A program made the position numbers and the translations under genes. Positions 55,735 through 64,000 of a stretch of DNA of 64,000 nucleotides are shown here, in pieces. Each line of letters starts with the position of its first letter. Position 1 is the stretch's first letter. This DNA comes from Rhodeus uyekii. Lineage: Eukaryota; Chordata; Actinopteri; Cypriniformes; Acheilognathidae. The stretch spans positions 3,004,001 through 3,068,000 of the forward strand of contig JAWRVZ010000004.1 in the NCBI GenBank assembly GCA_037043235.1, read 5' to 3'. The notes below the pieces were generated by a model, which was not told where the DNA came from, searched no databases, and was given only the letters and a program-made list of their open reading frames with translations.

Positions 55735-56305
55735 TGTTACAATTGGGAATCACAGGCAGGGATCTAAGTGTGTGTCTTTATTAAGGGTGGTCATACAGGC
55801 AGATGGTCAGGACAAACAGAGAGCATAAGTAAACGGTAATTCAGGCGGGGATCACAAAGGTGGGCAGACAGAATCAGAATCATAGTTCAGGCAGGTATTT
55901 AAGACAGGCAGATAAAAATCACAAGTGATAATCCAAACAAGGGTCGGGACCGGCAGACTGGACTGGACTGGACTGGACTGGACTGGACTGGACTGGACTG
56001 GACTGGACTGGACTGGACTGGACTGGACTGGACTGGACTGGACTGGACTGGACTGGACTGGACTGGACTGGACTGGACTGGACTGGACTGGACTATCACC
56101 ACAATGATCGCACAGCAAATCAAGACTTCGCAATAATAGTGACAGTTTGTGAGTCTTTTATAGTGCATGTAATGGGTCGCAGCTGGTGTGACAATCAGTC
56201 CAATGTGTGGGTTTCTGGGAAATGTAGTGTATCAGTATAAGTGTGATAGCGCCCATTGGTGGCCAGAGAGGGGAGCGTGGAGCTTGTATTCATAACACTC
56301 TTACA
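55735..56305. repeat. Dispersed repeat carrying an expanded GGACT pentamer array
   Basis: The block begins TGTTACAATTGGGAATCACA and ends near CATAACACTC, and is A/G-rich in its left part, like the repeats at 46644 and 52455. Within it, 55956-56094 is about 28 perfect copies of GACTG. Because the repeat is 5 bp, all frames are open and give meaningless five-residue repeats. Confidence 0.7.
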
Positions 56306-57870
56306 TAACAGTTTATTTTGATCAGTTTATTTGTCATTTCTCACAGATTTTTGCCTGTTCTATATCAGATTTAGATCAAGTAGCACAGTATTACATCTAC
56401 ATGAGTGCTATTGTGATAGAGGGCGATTGTGTGTGAATTAATTCTACCTGGCAGCGCCTCTTTACTAATAGTGGAACTGTATGTTTTAGTTACTTAGAAA
56501 TATATGATGGAACTTTTCAGTTTCTAAGATAGGTGCTATGGTATAAATCTCGGAATCTGCATTTATTTGTCATTTTATCTGAAAAGGAGCGTAAAAGTGG
56601 ACAAAGATTTCTAATCCTGTTGCGTCCTCTATAGGGAATTAATGATCAGCGACTAGTTGACGTCAGGCTTAAAGCGTCATAGCAGAGAATTTAAGTCCAC
56701 TAGTCTGATCAAGCATGTCTGGCACAATTCCAGAAAGTCCACGAGCTACGTGCCAAGACCTGCAACCACCAACGCAACATCGGGAGAAGCACCAGACAGC
56801 CAAATCAGTGCCTTCACATCTGCAATTTCTGTAATAAAAGCAGTCAATAAAAAAATCTGTCAAGTGTCATAGATATTTAGCATTCCTAAAGCATAAAAAC
56901 AGGCTAAAGTTGATCTCTCTATCTGCCTGTCTAGCTTGCTTCATAATCTAGCATTCTAAACTTGGTATTGTGTATTACAAATATTGTTGACTTTATGACA
57001 AGCAAAACTGCTTTTGTTTTTCTGTTGTAGGTCGCTTTGGATAATAGCATCTGCTAAAGGCATAAACATAAAAGTCTATGTATCTATTTAGTTTCAATCA
57101 GTTAGGTTTAGATGTAAAGGATGCTTATCTTGAGCAAATACAGCTGTGCCACCATGATTTAGAGATTTAATTTCTGCAAAGCTGAAATTGACATTTATTC
57201 TAAGTTCATTATATCCAAGTACTTTACAAGCAATAAACTGGCAATATTGCCGCAATTCAGTACGCACCGTTTATCAGCCAAACTGCTTGTATAAGTATAT
57301 TTTGGTCTGTATTGTGTAAACACTTTTTGCTCTGTGATATTGTGCTGGCATCATAAACCTTCATTTTAAAACCAAACTGAAAATTATATCTCAGCAAAGA
57401 TGATGGTTGCTAGAATTGTTTGAACTGTTTCAACCGTAATGAATTATTATGTAAAATATGAACATACAGAACAATCAGTGATTTCAAGGATGACAGAAAT
57501 TCAACATTTGATTAGCCAAGCTACTTTCTGCGAGTGACAAAAATGTTATGAATAAATACCAAAAGAATGAAATCGCCAAAGTAGAAAAAACTTTCCTTTT
57601 CTTTGTTGCTTCATATCTGTTGGCAAAATACCATTACTGTGTAAATTTCTTCCAGGATTGTGAAACAGAGTTGAGATGACTCACATTGACCTCACATCTG
57701 AGCACGGACTTCTCAAACACACGCACATATGCAGTTTTGTGGTGAAAACGGTACCAGCTATAAGGTGGTGGAGGTGTGGCTGAGGGTCTATTTGATAAAA
57801 CAGGGAAATAAGACATTTGTACATAGAGTTGAACAGTGCTAAATGAAAAAGGGAACAAAGCAGGGAAAGC
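56306..57870. other. AT-rich spacer upstream of gpr84
   Basis: Apart from the SINE-tail fragment at 57028-57075, no gene or repeat is recognised. Confidence 0.5.
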
Positions 57871-57880
57871 TATAAAATAA
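57871..57880 (+). promoter_or_regulatory. TATA box for the gpr84 upstream exon
   Basis: TATAAAATAA lies 45 nt before an ATG (57916) in a short exon with a consensus donor. A second TATA-like sequence, GTATATATAG, is at 59071-59080, about 170 nt before the main coding exon, so two promoters are possible. Confidence 0.55.
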
Positions 57881-57894
57881 GGAAGGAGGTAAGA

Positions 57895-57938
57895 AAGAGA
57901 ACCAGAGAATAGAGGATGGACGCCACAACTGTTGCAAG
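57895..57938 (+). other. gpr84: Probable first exon of gpr84, adding eight in-frame residues
   Basis: An ATG at 57916 opens MDATTVA and runs into the donor GTAAGT at 57939. Splicing to the acceptor at 59245-59246 joins AG to G, makes Arg, and continues directly into the conserved MWN start. Phase, donor, acceptor and upstream TATA box all agree, but usage is untested. Confidence 0.55.
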
Positions 57939-59247
57939 GTAAGTCACTGACAGCTAAAAATATCCTTGACTGTTGTATCATTTAACAGTTTTGTTTTTTT
58001 ATGTAATATGTAATATATTACATTTAATTTGCATATGCTTAACGTACGTTTTCAAATGTGCTGACAGAGATTAATATAAACATTTAGTTCATCAAGTTGT
58101 TCCAAACCTGTATGACTTACTTCTGTGGAACATAAAATAAGAAATGTAGAAAAATATCTAGATGTTCTGTTTGGTTCATAAAAAGTATTTTAATTTTAAT
58201 ATTTGGGTGAACAATCCCAGTAATATATTATGAACTAAGCAGGCCAAAATAACTGATAGGACAAATAACTGTACAACTAAGAAAGAGTAATGTTGCTCTG
58301 AACACTTCTGTGGTCCGGACCTTATGACTTTTGTGGAAGCGAGAGTGAAATTGCTTTTAAACAACAGTTTGATAAACAACAAGTTAATATTGAGTAACTC
58401 ACATTTTGTTGTCTATTGTGTCATGCATCTCTGAGCAACAGAGCTTTAGCATTAGTACTGAATTAATCAAACTTCTTCAACACATCGGTTGAATGAACGA
58501 GTCTTGACTCTAAAAGCAAACAGGAATTACAAGAAATTAGTCTATAATGGATTATGATTCAAACTACTGCCACACACTTAAACAGAATAGTAGCCTACAT
58601 TCTTTCATATTGCATTAAAATTTAATAGGGTTGGAGTTCCAGTTTTGCCGCATCATTAAAGATTTGTCACTTGTCATGTTATGATCTGACCGGATTAAAT
58701 TTTTTTATATTCCTACCCCTAATGCACACTCTGACAGCCAATCAAATTTGATGAAATTAAACTAAAAAATTTTTGTTAATCTTACGAAATGTATCATTTA
58801 TTTATTTATTTAAAAATCTAATAATTATTTAATCTTATAAATACAAATTGTATTATGCTTTATTTTTTATTAAACAGTTCAAAATTGAATATGTGGTCTC
58901 AGTTTATATTAAGAAAAAAAGCATTCTTTTAAAATCTCCACATTGTTGTCCATATAGCTCAATAATAAAACAAATAAAAAAATTAAATCAATTGAAAAGT
59001 TGAATTGTGACAGTTTTGAAGTGAGCAGCAAAAGTGTGATTTCCTGCGGAGCTTTAAGCAAGAGGATGTGGTATATATAGTCACCTTAAATCGTGGCTTC
59101 CACTCACACTTTCACAAAGAATAACGAAGTCAGCAGTGCTTAAAGTGAAATATAGTCAATAAAACACTTGTGCTAAAGAAGTGCGCTATTGATTTAGTCC
59201 AAGAGGATGTTACATTGATTTTTGATGAGCTTTTGTTTCTTTTTAGG

Positions 59248-60477
59248 ATGTGGAATGACACTGACACCCTGAGAAATGATTCCTTCTCTTGTGCGTCCCC
59301 CTCTGTGGAGGGCTACCGTTATTTTGGCGTCCTCTTGGGATCGGCTGTGACCATAGTAGGAACCATAGGGAACATTCTGACGGTGCTGGCCTTTGCTACT
59401 GATGTCAACCTGAGGACACGTTTCAATGTTCTCATAGTAAATCTTGCTTTTGCTGACCTCTTATACTGCACCATGCTCCAACCCGTCAGTGTCGACTCAT
59501 ATTTGCACCTGCACTGGAGGGGCGGAGCCACATGGTGCCGGATGTTTGGATTCCTACTATTCCTGTCCAACAGCGTATCCATTATAACATTATGCCTCAT
59601 CGCTATGAGCCGGTACCTGGTCGTTGCACATCGCACTTCTCGCTGTGCCCGTCTCCTTCTGTCCCACCGTGGAGTGGCGGCACTCCTCATCTCCTCCTGG
59701 GTACTGGGTCTGGCCAGTTTCGGCCCACTCTGGCCCGTCTACGTTTTTGCCCCGCAAGTGTGCACCTGCAGTTTTCACCGCACTAAGGGCCGGCCTTACA
59801 CCACTGTGCTGCTTTTCTCATACTTCTTCCTGGGCCTGGGTTGTGTGGGTCTTTTCTACTTTCTGATCTACCGTAAAGTGAGTGTGGCCGCCAAGGCTTT
59901 CCTGAAGTACAGGCCCAGTCGTCGCTCATCAAAACGCAAGCAGGCTGAAGCCGAAGGGACGACAGATGACAGCGGGATCAGTGCCACAGCCTCAACAACT
60001 CAAAGCTGTGAGATCAGCAATGATGGGGCAGGAGCAAAGCAGGATAAGAACAGAGAGCAAGTGGGCCACACAACGACACAAGAGTCAAATAACTCCAAAA
60101 ATACCATTCAAAATGCCTCAAATGACGTAGAAACATCTTCTAAACCAACTCCGGTAGCAGTCCAGATCACTCCAGCTGCCAACTCAGGAGAGGACAATGA
60201 ATTTAAACGTGTGACTCGGATGTGTTTCACAGTCTTTTTGTGTTTTGTCGGCTGCTTTGCACCATTTCTGCTGCTAAATGTTGCCGACAAGGCAAATCGC
60301 GCACCACAGGTCATTCATATGTTTTGTGCAAACCTCACTTGGTTAAACAGTTGCATTAACCCTTTGCTGTATGCAGCCATGAACCGACAGTTTAACCAGG
60401 CCTACAAAGACCTGCTAAGGAAAGCTGCACATCCAATAACTTGGATGTGGAGAACCCGTTGGGTCCCAACAAGATAA
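59248..60477 (+). CDS. gpr84: G-protein-coupled receptor 84 (medium-chain fatty-acid receptor)
   Basis: The main exon encodes 409 aa from the ATG at 59248, which matches the usual GPR84 start (MWN). A polypyrimidine tract and AG at 59245-59246 directly precede it, so the open frame further upstream is intronic. Seven membrane segments lie at about 25-49, 60-82, 95-124, 142-165, 185-208, 322-346 and 352-376, with a long, Ser/Thr- and Gln-rich third intracellular loop (209-320). N-glycosylation sites are at N3 and N10, Asp70 is in TM2, the TM3 motif is SRY (121-123) in place of DRY, and NPLLY is at 371-375. The ECL2 segment CTCSFHRTKGRPYTT is strongly GPR84-like; its Arg178 lines up with human Arg172, reported to contact the ligand carboxylate. 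Known role: Gi-coupled sensing of medium-chain fatty acids on myeloid cells. Confidence 0.93.
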   Translation: MWNDTDTLRNDSFSCASPSVEGYRYFGVLLGSAVTIVGTIGNILTVLAFATDVNLRTRFNVLIVNLAFADLLYCTMLQPVSVDSYLHLHWRGGATWCRMFGFLLFLSNSVSIITLCLIAMSRYLVVAHRTSRCARLLLSHRGVAALLISSWVLGLASFGPLWPVYVFAPQVCTCSFHRTKGRPYTTVLLFSYFFLGLGCVGLFYFLIYRKVSVAAKAFLKYRPSRRSSKRKQAEAEGTTDDSGISATASTTQSCEISNDGAGAKQDKNREQVGHTTTQESNNSKNTIQNASNDVETSSKPTPVAVQITPAANSGEDNEFKRVTRMCFTVFLCFVGCFAPFLLLNVADKANRAPQVIHMFCANLTWLNSCINPLLYAAMNRQFNQAYKDLLRKAAHPITWMWRTRWVPTR

Positions 60478-61888
60478 GCAATAATGAAGAATGCTACTGC
60501 TAGTCATTTCAATCTGAATATGACTGAATGCAACTGCTTTTTAAATGATCTTCTTGCTCTGTATACGGAGATGAACATCGGTTTTTCAGGTTTATCCTTG
60601 TTCAATTCCAAGAAGTGTATTCTGTGTATTTTCATGTATTGTCAAATTCCGTTTTATTTTACATTTACTTTATATATTGTCACTTTTCAATTTAGCAAGT
60701 CTTTGACTACAGGTCATGGTCCGTAAGCATTTCTTTTTAAAGCAGTGGAATTTCCAGTTCTATCAAAGATCGGAAAGATACATGTTATGTGGTTTTTCAC
60801 AGTTTCATTTCCTATTTTTTCTGATAGGCAGAGTAACTATGTGTGCCACCACAGGAATGATTCATAATGATATTAAAGAACATTTGTTACCTCACGCACA
60901 AATAAACATGGAAATTGAGGGGTGGGTGGAGAAAACGAGAACACTGCTTTATTTATTACCTCATATATGAAACCACAAAGTTTCTTAAGTCCTCTTTTGC
61001 TTCCTGTGGTGTTGCTGTTTTAATATACACTGTTTTAGCTGGACATGTATAATTTGAAATAAGAGGTTGAGTTTTTGAATGTATTACTGTATTTTGAAGG
61101 ACTATTTGCACAACTCATCAAAGCGAAGGTGGATCTGTAATGCATGTTGCACATCATATCAGTGTTCTACAATTAAAACAAAAAAAAGAGAAGTTGTGTA
61201 TTTTTATTTTTCAAAACCACTTATTTTGAAAAAGAGTAACTTTAAATATAACGTCAGCAAAAGTGCTTCATGTGGCAGAGAAAGTATTTGGACTTGGTCG
61301 TGACATATATGAGCTGTTGGATATCATCATTGTTTCTGTAAATAGAGACTACACAATGCTTTTCTCCTGCTTATAAACAGATCTTTTTTAATGATCTAAT
61401 TTTATTCTGTCATCTAATATTATCATGTCCACTTCCTGTTTTTAGTGCTGAACTTACACACTTATCCAAAACCACAATCTCACAAGTGCAAAGACTAATG
61501 TGTAAAAAAAATCCTACTGCAACAAATGAAGAGCCATAACACAAATCAAATTTTATTTGGAAATAGGAAGTCAAAATACTGGGTATGGTGCTGTTGGATC
61601 ATTTCAGAATGGCCCAAGAGAGATGGTTATTATATTATTTGTGGAATCTGTTTAAAAAGTAATAATACACCAATTCTAAATCTACTTTGCAAGTGTTTAC
61701 AAAATGAGTGTGCAGTGAAACATGATCTAATTTTGGTCCCTTGATACCATCTGGTTTTACTAAATTGTTAACACAATATCTTACCACTCTATTATGGGAC
61801 TATAAAACAGTCTTCATAATCTGATAAGCGTCATGGTTTTCAATTAAAAAAAGAACAATAAGACAGTCCTGTATCGCTCATTAGATGT
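60478..61888 (+). other. gpr84 3' UTR and convergent intergenic region
   Basis: AATAAA at 60901-60906 is the first good plus-strand polyadenylation signal, giving a 3' UTR of about 0.45 kb. The remainder to 61888 is AT-rich with no supported gene. The facing minus-strand transcript ends near 61889. Confidence 0.5.
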
Positions 61889-63501
61889 TTTATTGCAGCC
61901 TATTGTGAACACGTCTAACTATAAAAAGTCTCGCTCACTACATTATGGTTTATTGTCTTGAAACAGTGTGTACAACAAAAAACATGATTACCCACATTTG
62001 AAACAAAGTCTAAAAATTCACATGGGGTAACTAAATTATTCTTCATGATAAAGTGACTTAATTACTATGACTTGGTATATAATTTCAGTTACACAAAAAA
62101 TCATTTAGTTTAGCAATAAATCAGAAGCATTCGGTTCTTATAAATTCTTCTCGGTCATCAAAAAACACAGTGCTACTCTCCCTGGAATCGTACATTCAAT
62201 CAAATTCTGATTAACTTTGTTGCTAAATATTGCAAAGAAATTAAAAACAAATATAGAAAAGCAAGACAAAAACAAAGTGTACCAAAACAACTAATTCAAT
62301 TTTCAAAATAATATAAAATGTAAGTGTCTACATTACTGTTTCCATTATTAAAGAAGTTAATTACAGTATCTGACTAATCAAAACATTTTACCTGACGATT
62401 CTATCCAGACTGGAAATGTTTTTTGCAGTATTTCTGCTGTATTGAATTCCCTAGATTCAAAAGCAAAGCATTCAGCAACTTTTTAGTCTCAATAGTGGTT
62501 AGAAAAAAAAGAAAAGTAAAAGAATAAAAAAAGACACAAACAAAAAAGGTGCCTCAAAACCTAGAGTAAAACTAGGTTCATCAAAACAGTGATTATTAGT
62601 CAATCATAATTTTACATGAAATGTATTTAATCAAAGGATTTTAAAAGATAGAATTTAGTGCAATGTCGTCTTTCCATCTGCAAATATTCCCTATAGTTGC
62701 AGCAAATCAAAATTAAAAGATTACAATAATATTACTGTCAGCATTGGTGCCTTTAAATGTAATTAAGAACATTTAATCCAAGCACTGTATATTTTTTAAG
62801 GTGCTCTTGTAAAATGCAAATACATTTTTCCAAGTTTATACTTTTCAAAACTTTCACTGTGCACTTGGAGTTTGTTCTATACATGCTCACACAGAGAACT
62901 CCGACCACAGATATATGGCTTTACTGATCATGAGATGCTTTTGGACAGATGCTTTTTAAATCTGCCTGATTTACATTAGTAAAGGTGTTTGACACACTAA
63001 TAAAGTATAATTTTCACTATCACGATAAAATTATCTACAAAAAGTCCTTTCAACCTGCAAAAAAGCATGATCAATACTTGAATCAGATAGTGGAAATGTC
63101 TCTAAATCGCTAATCTAATATACTATTCAGCAAAGACAAAAACGCTCTAATATTGTTTGAATTATCATCAATAAAACAAATTTTCCACCTTATTTTATAG
63201 AGACAAATATATAGTAGCAGCGTACGAATGGTAGGGCCAGACCACATCGCCTCATTCCAAAGTTTTTTTGGACTTGGGTGGGTAAAGCCTAGTCAAAGAC
63301 TTTACTCTGGGAATAGACACGCAAGTAACCGATAAATATACAAGCAGGCATACAGATTTACACATTAAATGGACAAAGCAATAGTGAAATCAGTAAAGAA
63401 AAGCCAAATATTCTGCATCTCTACTTAATACTTGCTTAAAACATAAATCAGAAGTTTGACAGACCTACATTTGAGCTAATCTCATGGGTTATGAATCAAA
63501 T
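61889..63501 (-). other. Long 3' UTR of the minus-strand gene
   Basis: From the stop codon at 63502-63504, no coding frame follows for 1.6 kb on the minus strand. An AATAAA signal (plus strand TTTATT) lies at 61889-61894. Other AATAAA-like signals in between could give shorter forms. Confidence 0.45.
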
Positions 63502-63854
63502 TCAAGGGGTCAGTGGCATGCTAGGATAGATAAAGTCTAGAAAAGTATGGATGTTCTCTGATGTATAAAGGTCTGTGCCATTCTGGATGTTTTCAGAGTT
63601 TAGGATCTCTTGCAATTCTGGAGAGATTGCTTCCCTAAGAATATCTATGTCATCCTCTGAAAATGTTTGTTCAAGGCATGGTGGAGAAATGCGGGGAGCA
63701 AGATGAGAAAATGAATCTGGAGCAGTACTCTCGTCATCAGTGACAAGCATGCTGTTAAGTAAATCTGGATCAATGGTAGAGCTAGAGAGCATTGGAGATT
63801 TCTCAGACTCTTGAAGGAAGTCATCTTCACCCACGTCAGAAAACGGAGGAGGAT
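63502..63854 (-). CDS. Last coding exon of an unidentified gene (acidic, serine-rich C terminus)
   Basis: On the minus strand a pyrimidine-rich tract ending in AG (63855-63856) is followed by a frame open to TGA at 63502-63504, giving about 117 residues in phase 1. There is no ATG at its start, as expected for an internal join. The sequence is acidic and rich in Ser, Pro and Leu (DDFLQESEKSPMLSSS, DPDLLNSMLVTDDES, EDDIDILREAISPELQEIL). It ends in TFLDFIYPSMPLTP and looks like an activation-type tail of a transcriptional regulator. I do not recognise the gene; the rest lies outside the window. Confidence 0.55.
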
Positions 63855-64000
63855 CTTTCAAAGATGAAGAATATGAGAAAACAAGAGAGACATGTTATAA
63901 ACCCAATAATTGCATTACAATAATAACATCTTCTGATGCCATTTAACAGTACTCTACAAAATAAAGGTTTCACAGTGATGCAATAAAAGAACATTTTGGG

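Noticed and set aside
55852..56168. Overlapping repeat-rich frames on both strands
   Set aside because: They are produced by the GGACT pentamer, which is open in every frame.
59170..59247. 26-residue N-terminal extension of gpr84 directly upstream
   Set aside because: It runs through a splice acceptor and polypyrimidine tract, and its start codon is not ATG (59170-59172 is TTG).
59319..59690. Antisense frame opposite gpr84
   Set aside because: It is a shadow of a conserved receptor exon, with no domain of its own.
61526..61744. 72-aa frame between gpr84 and the facing gene
   Set aside because: AT-rich intergenic sequence, with no domain or splice support.

Overview
The window looks like nuclear DNA from a cyprinid-type teleost (zebrafish/carp relatives). 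The evidence is split genes with GT-AG introns, AT-rich spacers, and dense fish-type transposons: L2/CR1 LINEs with pentanucleotide tails, a DIRS-like tyrosine-recombinase (YR) retroelement, Tc1 and hAT DNA elements, and a tRNA-derived SINE. All family assignments were made by eye from motifs; no search was run.

From 1 to about 51.4 kb the window is one tandem array of a duplicated unit, opened up by insertions. The unit carries an eight-exon gene for a secreted trypsin-like serine protease with a C-terminal somatomedin-B (SMB) domain, closest to zebrafish prss60 as I remember it. Three complete genes are present: 2896-14832, 29199-32529 and 48180-51074. A fourth unit survives as an orphan promoter plus scrambled flank (20.2-24.7 kb). 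The left edge (1-0.85 kb) is the 3' flank of a further unit outside the window. In all three genes the TATA-type box (variant in the third) sits 82 nt before the ATG. Gene 1 is swollen by a YR element in intron 1 and a 5.1 kb DIRS element in intron 7.

Mobile DNA fills the spaces. At 3.4-7.3 kb is a decayed YR element with an array of covarying hairpins. At 9.46-14.59 kb is a DIRS element with inverted repeats, an internal complementary region and a tandemly amplified reverse-transcriptase segment. A Tc1 element lies at 15.6-16.5 kb and an hAT element with an 8-bp target duplication at 21.5-23.0 kb. A nearly intact L2 LINE (25.4-28.2 kb, minus) is nested in an older LINE, and a close relative lies at 53.3-55.6 kb (plus). 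At 34.6-39.5 kb (minus) is an apparently full-length LINE with intact esterase-type ORF1 and endonuclease/RT ORF2, in the same frame and separated by one TGA followed by CTA.

The right end (57-64 kb) is quieter. gpr84, a medium-chain fatty-acid receptor gene, has a TATA box and a short first exon at 57.9 kb and its main coding exon at 59248-60477. Facing it on the minus strand is the last coding exon (63502-63854) and long 3' UTR of an unidentified gene with an acidic, serine-rich C terminus.

The protease array and gpr84 show no sign of co-regulation. What links the window is repeated duplication followed by insertion, which lets insertions be defined and ordered by comparing units.
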